Source of the DNA: Toxonevra muliebris
Lineage: Eukaryota; Arthropoda; Insecta; Diptera; Pallopteridae
Assembly (NCBI GenBank): GCA_963691655.1
Contig: OY829329.1
Location: forward strand, 52,677,279-52,741,278
Reading direction: 5' to 3'
Length of the DNA: 64,000 nucleotides
In this document: positions 1-11,910 of the stretch, piece by piece
How positions within the stretch are numbered: the first letter of the stretch is position 1
Layout of the letters: every line of letters starts with the position of its first letter
Translations under genes and position numbers: made by a program
The notes under the pieces: model-generated
The model's database searches: none
Told to the model about the DNA's origin: nothing
The model's input: the letters and a program-made list of their open reading frames with translations, nothing else

Positions 1-249
1 GTTGAATAGTGCTTGAAAATACCCAATTCAATAAGTTCAATAAAAGAGCGTAAAACCCAAGTAGGGAAATGTTTTATATCAAATTCTCCAAAGATTATTT
101 CAGGAGGATTTTGCTTCTTTCTTGGTTTTGTGGAAACGTATGAGTCTGCTGTTTTAGAGGTCTACGCCATCACTTTGTAATTGTTCCATTCCTCCAACAA
201 TTTAGTATTGGAATAACTATTTCTGAAGGAATTTTCCCCATCAAGGGTA

Positions 250-315
250 TAATTGCAACGTGCTTGAACGATGCCCCAGAGGTCTCGGGTTCAATTCCCT
301 GCTTGAGTCGTACGG
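250..315 (+). repeat. tRNA-like fragment, possible SINE head
   Basis: The stretch around 285-300 has a B-box-like GGTTCAATTCC, the internal RNA polymerase III promoter element found in tRNAs and tRNA-derived SINEs. The flanking stem pairs only partly and no clear A box or acceptor stem is seen, so this is not a functional tRNA gene. It may be a decayed SINE head or a chance match. Confidence 0.25.
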
Positions 316-654
316 TTTAACGTTATTCTTTTCTAATTGTTTCTATCGTTCAATAATTTGGTATTTGAGTGGTCTTGTCTCAGTTTTGTTTTGATTTATT
401 ATTTTATAGAAATCTAATGTCTCTCTACTAATTTTTCAGACCCCTCGTAAAAAAATGATGAGAAAGTTATTCTTTGTCAAACGGATGCGTATAAGATTTG
501 AAATATGTTAGTTTTTATAGTTTTTTTTAGGCAAATTATTTGAGCTAGAAGAAAAGATGATATAAATTATTCTTTTTCTTCTCATCTCTGCAGAAGTTTT
601 GTAAAAAAGAATGGCGAAGAGGCCATGAACGTTAGTTTAAATGTCTGAAACATG

Positions 655-880
655 GTGGCTTTGTTAAGGCAGGAAAAAAAGTTTAGGTAGGAAGGAACAT
701 TAAGGCAAAAGCGAAGGTTGAGGCAGGAGAAAATATTGAAGTAGGAGGTAAACTTGAGTCGGAAAGGAAGACTGATCCAAGATGAGAGTTTGAGGTAAGA
801 GAAAAGGATGAAAGAGATGGAGTGTTTTGAGACAGAAGCAGTGATTGAAGCAGAGTGAGAGTATGAGGCAATAGAAGTTG
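655..880. repeat. degenerate purine-rich minisatellite
   Basis: About a dozen imperfect repeats of roughly 16-20 bp with the theme TTGAGGCAGGAGAAAA follow each other here. The strand is almost pure purine. Long open frames on the complementary strand (683-970) arise from this composition and are not genes. Confidence 0.5.
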
Positions 881-2475
881 GGGCAGTACACGCAAAGAAA
901 AAATTCGTTTCTCAGAAACGAAATTTTCACTAAACGAACATCGTTCATGGAATGTTTTCATGATGAACATTTATTTATCATAAATGGTTCAATTCTTTTA
1001 CGATGAACTAAAAACGTTTGCAATAAAATGCAATATTTCCTTGAAAAATATAAAAAAGAAAGCAAAAATAATTTTTATATGTATATTGGCATTTTATTGT
1101 GGTTTTTGTTTAAATAAAATTTTCTGATTAAAAACTAGAAAAAGTGTATGAAATTTACATAAAATTATATTATTACAATTTTTGTATTATTTATTATAAA
1201 TCACACACTTTTATTTGTTTATTATAAACACCACGCACTTTTTTATAGACAAAATTAAATGAAATAAAAGAAATAATTTCAATGCACAACTAAAATTCTT
1301 CAATAATGCGTTGACAAATGATATTTCCCGTTATGCTGTGTTGGTTTGTTGTTGTGTGGAGTTTGAATGTAAGCGTCGCTGCTCCTTTTTTTTGCTACGA
1401 GAGCGAAATGAGAGGAAAACGAAAATAAAAAGAGAAGAGAGTTGTGGACTTTCGTTTAGCAGAAACGTTTTTTTCATTTGCCAGAAAAGAAAATTGCCTT
1501 AATTTTATCGTGAACGAATTTTCGTTCATCATAAAATTGTTAATCTTTTGTAGAAAACGGTTTTAGTTTCTACAAACACGGCAACGTTCCTCAGAAACGT
1601 TTTTGTTCAGCGTAAAAGTAATATATTCTCCACAAACGGGCGATAAACGTTTTTTTTCTTTGCGTGTAGGGGAGATTGAAGTAAAAGCAGCCAAAAAGTG
1701 GGATTTTTGTTCTATCAAATGAATAACCATAGCTAGCTCTCTTTTCATAATTTTTTAGGAGAAGCATTAACATTTTTTCACTTACTACAATTTACACATT
1801 TTTTGGAATAATATTTTGTTAGAATCGATTTCAGTAAGTATTTAATAACATTATGTGACAAAAAAGAAGAAAAAAACAAATATCGAATTGCTTTGCCTTG
1901 AGATAAAGTGAATGTTGTAGGTTTCGACAGACATGAAAAAACTGCATATTTGAAATTTCCAATATACCCTCAAATCAGGACTTGGTCCAAAAATTTTATT
2001 TTCAATGATGCATATAGATATTAAATTAAAACTTAATTATTTTTTTTTTTTCTCGGTTTTAAGGATTTATATTTTATTTCAAAGAAAAGAAAAAAAAATT
2101 TAAGCTGTAGTACCAAATATCTCGAGGACCTCTACTTTTTAACTTTTTTTTTCCTTTTTTGAAGCTTGTGAAGTAATTTACTCATATTAGTATTTTGTTA
2201 ATTAATAAGAATTTTAATTTTTTGTGTAGATAAATTGACTAAATATGTTAAATCTCTATAACTTAATAAAACTTTTTCCGATTCTGGTCAGATTTAGATC
2301 ATTTAATGCAATATAGATTTGAAAATCAAACAGATAGACCTTGATTATTGAACAAAATATGTGATTAAAACGATGTTTCTTGGAAAAGGTTGTTTTGTGG
2401 AACAGTACCGAGATTTTACACAACAATATAATATTTTATTTACCGCTATATACCGTGAGAAACATTTTTCTCTTC

Positions 2476-3770
2476 CAGTAGCGTATCCAGGGGGGTGAAG
2501 ATATAGGGATTGAAGGCCCCCCTCCCCCCCTGAACCCGACAGTAAACAGTAATTTTTGAAAAATCAAAAATATTTCGATTTTTCCAAAAAAAAGCCATCA
2601 GCAGTGAAAAGTATGTATATACTTTCAACAAACGAAAAACTTTAGGATTTAAAATATTATTTTATATTATATTTTATTTTAATAATAATAATTTAATATA
2701 AATATTAAAATGGGGTCATATATTTGAATTATTTCTGATTAGCCGCCATGCTCGGCGGATGCCAATAGGATCCACCTTACAGTGCAACTGGTTATTAAAT
2801 ACATTCAGACTAAATTGAATCTACAATTTCAATGCCAGCTTATAAATGTCTTACTTTTAGTACTGAATTTTACTCTGATATTGGTTTAACTTTTCCGTTT
2901 TTGATCTGAATTCTGGTTTGATTGTAAGTCAGAATTTTGTTTTATTTTAGTTTGAATTTGGTTTGAGTTTTAATCCATGTTTGCTCTAAATTTTGATTTA
3001 CTTTCCAGCGTTTGCAGACCAGCGTTTGATCTGATTTCTGGTTTAATATTTGGTTTGCTTTTAATTTGTATTTGGCGTCTTTTTAGCCTCAGTTTTAATC
3101 TAACTAGTAGGTTAAGTTGTGGTTAATATTTTCGTCTAAATTGGTTTGATTTTGATACTATTTTGGTCTGAATTTTGTTCCGAAATCGGTCTGAATTTTA
3201 TTTTAAAATTTGGTCTGAGTTCGTCTGGAATTTTGGTCTAGTTTTTGTTTAATTTAAGTTAAAATTTGTTGATGTAAATATTTTTTAGATATTCCCACTA
3301 GTTTTTATTCTGAATTTTGGGTTACTTTCGTTCGGTATTTGATGTCCTTTTAGAATAAAGTTTTGTCTAACTATTGATTTGAGTTGTAGTCTAAATTTTT
3401 TTTTAATTTTGGAATTAATTTTAAAACTGATTTAAGTTTTGATTCGATCTGAATTTTGGGTTTTTAGTCTGAGCTTTGACCTGAATTTAATCTCTGATTC
3501 CGATTCGTGGTCTGAACATTGTTTTTTTTTTTAACCGGTTGTTGCCCGGTACCCGAAAGCGTGTAAAGTTTAAAATATATTGGTTTTTGGTCAAATTAAA
3601 AAATATTTACATTTTAAGTAATATATAACAGGCTTAAAGAACGTATTTAATTTTTTATAAAAATGAAGTGCTTGGTTATGGAGTTTTGAGATCGTAAACT
3701 CACCACCAGGCCTATATTAATAGTGATGTCGATGCTAAGAGTGATATGAATATATAATATATATCCAAAT
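2476..3770 (-). mobile_element. truncated hAT-like non-autonomous element, copy 1
   Basis: The sequence is an inverted relative of 11966-13200. Shared blocks include the terminus CAGTAGCGTA at 2476, the GGCCCCCCTCC-type G/C tract, a long degenerate TTGGTCTGAATTTTGG minisatellite (about 2870-3530), the block AACCGGTTGTTGCCCGGTAC near 3533, and GTAAACTCACCACCAGG near 3696. Similarity fades after about 3765, so the opposite terminus is missing. It encodes no protein. Assignment to hAT rests on the complete sister copy at 11073-13200, which has 8-bp target duplications. Confidence 0.6.
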
Positions 3771-5971
3771 CGAAATTTCTAGATCTGAACTAGGTCCCAT
3801 TTCAAGTATTTTTTCACTGTAACACAGTGTAATTACATTGGTTTTCAGAACATTTCTATGGTCAAAAGCAAAAAGCGCTTAAGTCTGAAAATCTCATTTC
3901 GAGTTATAACGGTTTGAAGTTAATGTGCTTAGTTGCCGCTCTATGTAAGCGAATACGTTTCTATTTTTTTAACTTTTGTTTTAAAAAACATAGAATTTCG
4001 GCGATTTTACGTACATGTGCAATTCTGTCTTAAGTCGACTGAAGCGTTTATTGTTTTTGACCATAGATTTGTTTGGCGTATGTGTTCTGTCGCTACTTAT
4101 TTTTTGCGACTACTTATTGCGGTTGCCTAGACGAGATTAACCAGACTGTTGAAAAGGTATTGCCCCAAGTGAAAATTTCTACTTTTAGCCAAAGCTGGGT
4201 ATATACAAGAATGAGGTGAGGGTTTTTTCCCTCTTAACTCTTCTGAAGAGTTCTAACTAGACAGAGAGACTATGAGAGATCGATGCTACGGTTGCATTGC
4301 TGCCTAAACTTTATCCCAGCAAAAGTCAACTTGGAATACTATTGTATTTAGTAAGTAGAAAAGTAGTGATAAGCTGTAAAAAATAATAATATTATTATTA
4401 TTATTAAATGTTACTTTGTACATGATTCTTATTTGTATCCACACATTCAATAGTCACTAGTTAAGTCTAGAAATCTTTAACATTTAAAAAACTTTAAAAC
4501 TTTGTGGCCTTCACAATCAATTAAATGATGCATAGAGAATTGACAATAATTTTTATAAAAAAAAAAATCTACAAGTATAAATAATTTCTCCCCTTCTCTA
4601 GCAAACCGCGGCATACATACTCCATAACATTGTCGTCATTGCTACTGACAAACATTTCCGGTTGCCTTTTTTTTTTAATTGACCTTATCTGCGTTAAATG
4701 TCGTCGCTGCCGCCGCTGCCGCCGCTTATAACCCAAAGAATTTCTTCTCATATATTTTGATAAATTAAGCTAAGCTGATTGTGAAGTGTGTGTGTGTGTG
4801 TGTGTGTATGTACAAGGAAGATATAAAGAAAAAGCAAAAGAAATAGAGGAAGAAAAAATAAGTAAATAAAGTTTTTTTTTTTTATTTGAGTGAGTTAAGC
4901 ATTAATTAACACACGAAGTTATAATTTGCAAAAAAAAAAAATTATGAAAAAAAGAAGACAAAGTGAGACGAAGAAAACGGGTTTCATTTTAAAAATAAAT
5001 ACTGCATGCCCGTATGTGTAAAATGTAACGAAGTCGAGGGGAAGTTCACTAATCAACACAGAAAACTGCGCATTTGAAGTTGAAGTTTGTGAATGTGTAG
5101 TTTACAAAATGTTTACATAATGAAATGAACGTAGCCAATAAAATTCTTAAGAATTGTTTAAAGTCTGGAAAAATTATATCTTTACAACTTTTCTGATACA
5201 AAGTTTCAATGAATGTAAACATACATACATCAGAAGAATAATATCTCAAGGCATTCAAAGAAATTGTCAATGCTGCTTTAAAGTACTTTGATGCTTTTTC
5301 AAAGTATTTATTGATGGTATATGTAACAAATGATTATAAAAAAGATATTGCTTCTGTCGTATATTAAAAACTTACAGACCACACATGCGCATCAAACTAT
5401 TGTTAATGTTTATGATTGTGTGGTAAAAAAGAAATAAAAAGAAATAAAACTTTTTCACTTCAGTCTGCTATTCTCCAAGATAAGAGACTTTTCTGCTTCT
5501 TCTTCAACATCATCTTCCCTTTCTGTATAATTCGATACCAATATATTGGTTATATGATACTTTTTGTTTTGTTTTTATTATTTGGGTTGCTTGTTAACAA
5601 AAAAAGATTATGTATTGTCTACAAAAATCTCATTTGAATGAAAGATTGAATAAGAGAAAGAAAAAAGTAGCATACATAGATATTAAAAATATTTGTTTTA
5701 AAATTTTATCAAATAATCTACATATGTACATCATGTAAATAGAGTATGGGTTATTATAAAAACTGCATTAATAATTGATAGAAATTATTAAAAAAAAAAA
5801 GGTTAAGCTTAAAACAAGTTTTGCCCTGATGCTTTTTAACTATTGCCCTACTGTTGCAAAGTATATATTTTGTCTAAATTTTACCCAAGTGCATCCAAAA
5901 TGTTGTCCAAATAAATAATAGAAATAGTCATACTCAGAAAACATTATCTCTTCCAGAGTCCACCAACATGT
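3771..5971. other. non-coding DNA with simple repeats
   Basis: No gene is recognised. It holds a short TAA/TTA run near 4385-4410, a GCC-trinucleotide patch at about 4698-4730 and a GT microsatellite at 4786-4807. Confidence 0.55.
4786..4807. repeat. (GT)n microsatellite
   Basis: An uninterrupted run of about eleven GT dinucleotides. Confidence 0.85.
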
Positions 5972-6642
5972 TATATACATGGGAAATTCTCTGTCAATGG
6001 GGGACCCCCCTGTCCAAAATTGGTTAAGGTATTTTAGAGCATGTTTGGGCTCAAATGAAAGCTTATTATCTCTAGTTTCGAATGCAGCAAGGCCTTTTTT
6101 GATTTTGCTTGATGGCAGACCAATATGGCGGCTTCAAGTCTATCACCTCACCTTAAAATAATAGTTTTATGAAGCGTACGTTTACCCAAGTCATCATAAA
6201 AAAAACAGATAAAGCCTTTTTTCATATATTTTATTCCGGTAAATACGAATCTAATATTATTTTTCTTGGGAAATGTTACGTGTTGTCCCTAACCTCAAAA
6301 AAGGTCCAAAAAGGCTGTTTTTCGGGTCGTACGCTTACCAAAGTCAGCATAAAACGAAGGGAAAAGCTTATTTTTGTGTAGTTTCAACTGATGAACATGA
6401 ATCTAATATTATTTTCCAAGGGAAATGTTACATGTCGTCCCTAACCTCAAAAAATGAGAAATCCCAAAAACTTTTTTTCGTGTCTCATGTGTCCCAGAAC
6501 ACCAGAAAACTTCCCAAAACACTTATACTTTTTTTGTTGCATTCGTAACTAGAGATAATAAGCTTCCATTTGAGCCCAAACATGCCCTTAACTAATTTTG
6601 GGCAGGGTGGGGGTCTCCCATTGACAGAGAATGTCCCATATA
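5972..6642. mobile_element. foldback element with ~110-bp inverted arms
   Basis: The left arm (about 5979-6092) reads ATTCTCTGTCAATGGGGGAC, then a block with GCATGTTTGGGCTCAAATG and GCTTATTATCTCTAGTT. The right arm (about 6537-6639) is its reverse complement with scattered mismatches. The centre holds two to three imperfect copies of a roughly 150-bp unit containing AATCTAATATTATTTT and GTCCCTAACCTCAAAAAA, near 6245-6300 and 6398-6455. No protein is encoded. Both ends lie in TATATA, and a Tc1-like element begins immediately to the right, so the true right end may be displaced. The superfamily is unclear. Confidence 0.6.
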
Positions 6643-6644
6643 TA

Positions 6645-8093
6645 CACTGGCGGTCAAAAAACCGAACCACCCACCAATTTCAAAAAAATCGTTTAAAATT
6701 ATGTAAAAATAAAAATATTTGTTATTTTTTGAAGATGTAAACTAAGATTAATTTGTTTCATAATAGAATCATAAGCTAAATTGTTTAGTTTGATGGTGCC
6801 CGTCTCTTAGCCTTTATTATGGCCGTTATCTTGAATGGCATAGAGTCGACAAGCACTTAAAGGATATCATTCGTTACTTTTTTAATACTAAACTTTTTTC
6901 AGAACTCCAACAAGGGGTTTTTTATTCTTTAGCATGTTTTGAGCAACTTTCCGTTTCATTATATGACAGAGGTGCTCTATCGGACTTAAACCGCGCGAGC
7001 TACCTGACCGCCAGCAAATTCTAATTTCATCGAAAACATTTTGAATCTGCAAACAAATAAGAATTAATAATCCAACTGTTTTACTATTTCTAAAGTTATC
7101 AAACATTAGGCATTAATTTCTGACTAAACCTTGCCAACTTGGCGCGATGAAATGTCGCAGAAGTGTCCAAAAAAATAACGTCATTAATGAGCGAAAGTGT
7201 GCCACAATTGGCTTAGAGCAATTACTTCATAAAATTTTAACCATATTCTTTGGCGTTCACAGTCTCTTTAATATAGCATAAAGGACCCCGGATATAGTAG
7301 GAAAAATCCATTGAAGCCCTATGACTTTGTGGGAATTTGACTATTTTCGCTACACACTTATCCTTGTATTGATTTGTATCTGAGCGATGCACGTACTGAA
7401 GATTAAATGCGCATGAAAAATTGAGTTTAATTTGTCCGATCATAAAACTTTTCTCGAGTCTGCCAGAGTTCAATTGCTGTAGTTTTGAGTCCATGCGCGG
7501 CGATTCGTTTCCATCCATTTCGTCAACAACGACTTTTTGGCTGATCGTCTCCCATACAGACCGAACTTTCATTTCTTTCTGAGCAAGGTTTCGATATTTA
7601 TATTCACGTTGTAATAGCGCTTTAGCTCAGTCCGTATTGTGACTGCACTTTTGAAACGATAATTTATGGTTCTCTTTCAGGTTATGCCATTTTCTTTCAT
7701 ATTTGTCTTCCATAGTTTTCTTGATCCTTTTGTCCTTTCAAGCGGGTACAGACTGCCTTTTTTCTGGATCAGTCCAACAGCAGTCGAATGTAGGCATCAG
7801 ATTTCTTCAGGTATTTAACTTTATGCTACTCCTTGATACCTAAGAACAAAAATTTCGACGTTTTGGTGGCGCTACAATTGTTTATACTTTGCAGTTGTTT
7901 TTGGCACTTTTTCAAAAATTCTTCTTTTCGTCAAACAAGCTCAATAAAAAATAGTACATTCCACTCAAATTTAATCTTAAAACATAAACAAGGAAATCTC
8001 CTTAACAAAGGAAGGGAAATATGGGCTAAGTTAGGAAATATTACCGAAATGGCTGCAGTATCGCAAGTGGTGCGGTTTTTGTGACCGCTAGTG
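6645..8093 (-). mobile_element. Tc1-like transposon, inactive
   Basis: The ends are inverted repeats. The left end starts CACTGGCGGTCAAAAAACCG. The right end, read inward, is CACTAGCGGTCACAAAAACC. Both are flanked by TA (6643-6644 and 8094-8095), the target of Tc1/mariner elements. The 1449-bp length fits a Tc1-type element, and the transposase remnant lies on the minus strand. Frameshifts and stops make it dead. It abuts the foldback element at 5972-6642, apparently inserted into its TATATA end. Confidence 0.8.
6888..7572 (-). pseudogene. Tc1-like transposase remnant
   Basis: Transposase would bind the element ends and cut and paste the DNA through a DDE active site. Broken minus-strand frames spell family landmarks in order: NLQYVHRSDTN and YIRGPLCYIKETVNAKEYG (RNase H-like core), then DTSATFHRAKLARF near 7166, matching the Tc1 'QDNAPCHRA' region with its second catalytic Asp, then LSPIEHLC near 6980, matching 'NPIENLW' with the third catalytic Glu. 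Several frameshifts and stops separate these blocks. The first catalytic Asp and the N-terminal DNA-binding part are not clearly readable. The family call is from these motifs only. Confidence 0.65.
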
Positions 8094-8095
8094 TA

Positions 8096-11072
8096 CATAT
8101 ATATGCGGAAAGAATCAGACAAGAGTTAAACGCTTTTGATCTTTATTCAAACAAAAGCAGGCAGATGCCTTATATTGTTGTCGTTATGATGAATAATGCA
8201 AATCGAATAACAATTTCATATTTGGTATTGAGAGGGTTAAAGAAAAATCAAATTTGTTTTATACTGCTGTATATCAAAGTGTTGCCTAAATGTTGTCCCA
8301 GTGTTACTCAAATAGTTTTATCAAACTTTTACCAATAATACAGGGTGAATTAAAACTGTTAACAGATTTTTTTTTACCACATATTAAGTATTTACCTCAA
8401 GAAAAGTAAAAAAGTGTATGAGGTTTTTTCTAGATTCAGCAGTTTTTTTTTTGTAGGGTTATAGGGTCCAAACCTTAGGGTCGTCGATATTGTATGTGCT
8501 AGCTATGTTGCGCTTACTTTTTGACATAAAAACAAGATCGATATTCCAATGAAAAGAGCAATGAAAAAAATTTGTGGAGGCGAAAATTTTTTGACTCATT
8601 TTGATTTTTGTGATTTGTGATTTTTTTTTTTAATACCGATTTATAAACTTCTAAAATCAGTACACAAACCTACTGCTTTTTTGATTATGTAGAAATTTTT
8701 CTAAAACTATTTCGTAAAAATATTAATATTTTGTTCTTGTTTTTAACAGAATTATCTATGTTTCATTTGTAAACGCACAAAATACTGAAAATAAGTACTG
8801 ATTCAGACTCAATGTACTGATATTTCAGTTAAAAAACCTGGCTACCCGAGGCTGAGGTAGCAAAAATCTATGAAAACAAATTCAAATAGTGAATAAATTT
8901 TAGCGACTTTGCCTTATAAAAACAAATTAACACTTTTTTTCTATAAAAAATTTATACACTCATAGAAAAAATAGGTCACAATTTCCAAAAAAGGTGCACA
9001 CCACTTATGTTTGGTTGTTTGTTTAGTTTTTGTGAAAGTATTCATTAAAAAAAAAAAAGTTAAAAGTTCAATGTTTATATCAATGTTGTTAGTTTTACGA
9101 AATTTGAATAGACACGAATAAACAAAATTAAAAAGAAAAATTACTTTAACCTTATAAAAAAGTAAAATTTGCATTGTTGACTTTTTATACATACTATAAA
9201 TAGCAATGATATGTAAGTACGCATACGAGTGTGTGCAAGCGTGAATAGCATTCAAAAATAATTGTTATTTAAAATTAAAATGTACAACAACAAAATCATC
9301 ACAATTATATACCTACTATAATTAAGTACCTAATTGTCTTTTTGTATTTCATAGAAAAACATCGAAAGAAAAATTAGAAATAAAACTAAAAAAAGTTAAT
9401 AAAAAAATAGAAGCAATTACTGTCTCATAGAAATATTTATACATATATTTAGTGGTGCTCAACGCGTGTTCAGCACTCAACAATCCAGCAGGGAAATTAG
9501 AAAAGGATGTTTTACTCTCTAAAGCCTTAGCTAGGCAGAGTTACAGTTTAAGAAAAATTAACAAAAAAAAAAAAAAAAAAGCAAATAAACAAAATGTTTA
9601 CGAGTTACATATTAACAACTTAACGCTGAAGTAACCGAATTCCCAAGTGGACCATATTGCTCAAACTAAATACACTAAAACAAAGAGATCATTATTTATG
9701 ACTGAATATTTGTGTTTTTTTTTGAACTACTAACAACGCAGCCAACTACAAAAACAAAAACACAAAGAGCAAAAGCAAAAAAAAAAAAACTCAAATGCGC
9801 ATTTTTCACATTAATTTGTGGCAAGCTCATTTATGACAACGCTGACGATGATGGCGAGACTAAAACTCTACAAATATTTAGGTACTATAAAAAAAAAAAT
9901 AAAAAACAAACTCTTCTCTTTTTATTGTAATAATATAAAATTCGCTGGAAAACTATGAATATGAAGACAAAACATAAAATACTTGAAATCTGCTTTTTAT
10001 TATATTTTTGTTGTTGAATTTTTTTATTAATATTTGAAGGCAAATAAACTTTGCATTGGTCTATATTAAGTACCTATGATAATAATCTAATAAAAAGTTT
10101 AAGTGTAAGCTGGATAGTGTTTGTAAACAAAAAGGAAAGGGAAAACGGAAAGGTAGCAAGATTTTAAATTCAAATTAAAATTGAAAATTAAAGTTCCACA
10201 TGCATAGAAGAATTTAATAGCTAGAATTAGTAAAAATAAAATATCAGAAATAGGGGTACGCTTTTGAAGCGTGTTAAAATTAGAAGACTTCATTGTACGA
10301 AAATAAATTTTAATGATATTGATTTACGCTAAGAAGTGATGACATTAGAAAAAAAAAAAAAATAAAAAAAATCACACAAATCTCCCACAAAAAAAAAAAA
10401 AAAAAGTAGAAAAATAAAGTCAAAGAACTTTATTGTATTAATTTCCGGAACAGAAATTGTCTTCATATATTTTGTGTTTAATTTTATATAAATAAAACTC
10501 TTTCAAGTTTATTTATAAATTAATGTATGTATGTATGTCGAAAGTAAATCAATAAATAAACAAGTAAGTAAATATTTGAGTAGGTATAAAGTATAAGTAG
10601 AATAGGAACTTAGCATGGGTCTCCCCATACCTTTTTGCTACTCTCTACCTTTAGTTAGCTTTTGTATCGAAGAAATACATAATTCCATGGTTTTTTTTTT
10701 TCTTTTTTTTTGGAGGAAGCACAGGCCAAAGTGTGTTGCTGCACGTGTTTAAAATGCGCGTTGACGCTCTTCCTGTGCACACTGGAGTGTAGTGAACTTG
10801 AGTTGAGGTCGAATGATTGTATGGAGTGAATGTGAATAATTGAAAAAATAAATAATTATTGTAATATAATTTGGGGAGAAAAAAATCTATTTACAGTGGT
10901 TTCATTTGTAACTAAAATCTTTTTTCTCAAAAGTTTTCAATCCATTGAATATATGTATCTATTAAACTTTAGAACTTTTTTATATTATTTAAAGATTATT
11001 GTGTGCTAAATAAGAATCAACTGAAAAAAATAAAATAAATCGGTATTTAATAAAATTTGAATATGCCATGGC
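8096..11072. other. AT-rich non-coding DNA
   Basis: I see no gene, RNA or defined element here. It consists of A/T homopolymers and short simple repeats, including long A runs near 9564, 10350 and 10388 and a TATG run near 10524. Open frames are Phe/Lys/Asn-rich products of composition. Confidence 0.55.
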
Positions 11073-11479
11073 CAGTGGCGGTTCTAGGATTTGGGTTGAT
11101 TTTACTAAATTAAAAGATAAATATCAGACTCAATATCGACCAAAACCCAGACTTAGATCAAAAACTGGAGCAAAAATTTTATCAAATACAGGTCAAAAAT
11201 TAAAAGATAACTGGAACAAAACTGAGACCAAAATTTAAACTAAAATTGGATAGAAATTTAGGCGGAAATTTCGACCATATTTCAAACTAAAATTTAAATA
11301 CTTTTTTCAGATCGAAGTTCAAACCAAGAAAAGAACCAAATTCAGATAAAAAATCGAGATCAAAATGAAACCAAATTCAGATCAAAATCTTGATTATGAC
11401 TTTTCTGATGGATTTATATTGTTAAATGATCTATTTTGAGAAAAAAAATTTAAAAGAAATATTAATTTCCTTTGAGAAC

Positions 11480-11700
11480 AAATTTTGATGAAGCACTAGA
11501 CTTTCATCCAGAAGGTTGCGGGTTCGATTCCCGTCTTGGTCTGGTGGTTAATTCTCATAAACTTCTTATATTCACTATCGATATGAAGTGGATGAGAATT
11601 ATAAGAATGTGTACAAGTACACACCTTGGTTGGTAATGGCAAGACCACCGAGCTGATAAAAAACTGCCACATAGCCGTTCGGAATCGGCTTTAAACTGTA
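11480..11700 (+). mobile_element. tRNA-derived SINE
   Basis: The head has a well-formed T-arm at 11518-11534 (GCGGG, loop TTCGATT, CCCGT) containing the pol III B box GGTTCGATTCC. The body follows and ends in AAACTGTAGGTCC near 11693. The A box is weak. A second SINE starts immediately after it. Retroposition would depend on a LINE in trans. No clean target duplication was found, so the 5' limit is approximate. Confidence 0.6.
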
Positions 11701-11910
11701 GGTCCTACCATCGCCACTGTGGTCTAGTGGAAGAGTGCCAGACTCTTGTTTCTGGAGACCCGAGTTCGATTCTCGGCTTGGGTATGTTTCTTATCTATCT
11801 TTCTTTCTCCCTTCCTTTCTTTCTTGGGGCTTTGGTACAAAAGATCTTATAGGTCGCAGTGCCTGACTTTCGAGTCGTCCTTCCTTCAAATAATAATAAT
11901 AATAATAACA
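11701..11910 (+). mobile_element. tRNA-derived SINE with (TAA)n tail
   Basis: An A-box-like TGGTCTAGTGG lies at 11719-11730. A CCAGA/TCTGG anticodon-type stem is present, and a perfect T-arm lies at 11760-11776 (CCGAG, loop TTCGATT, CTCGG). There is no acceptor-stem pairing, so it is tRNA-derived and not a tRNA gene. The body is pyrimidine-rich (CTTTCTTTCTCCC), followed by GGGCTTTGGTACAAAAGATC and a TAA-repeat tail at 11888-11909. A second copy of the same family lies at 36000-37142. Confidence 0.75.

Larger units (their letters stand above)
1..2475. other. AT-rich non-coding DNA
   Basis: No coding exon is recognisable. Apart from the tRNA-like fragment near 250-310 and the purine-rich repeat near 655-880, which have their own entries, it holds homopolymer tracts (T run at 2041-2052) and three similar 15-bp imperfect palindromes at 906-920, 1453-1467 and 1585-1599. 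Confidence 0.6.

Noticed and set aside
683..970. Open frames on the minus strand rich in Leu/Ser/Phe
   Set aside because: They are produced by the purine-rich minisatellite on the plus strand; no domain or splice evidence.
11480..11785. Functional tRNA genes
   Set aside because: A and B boxes and T-arms are present but acceptor stems do not pair and long bodies follow, so these are SINE heads.
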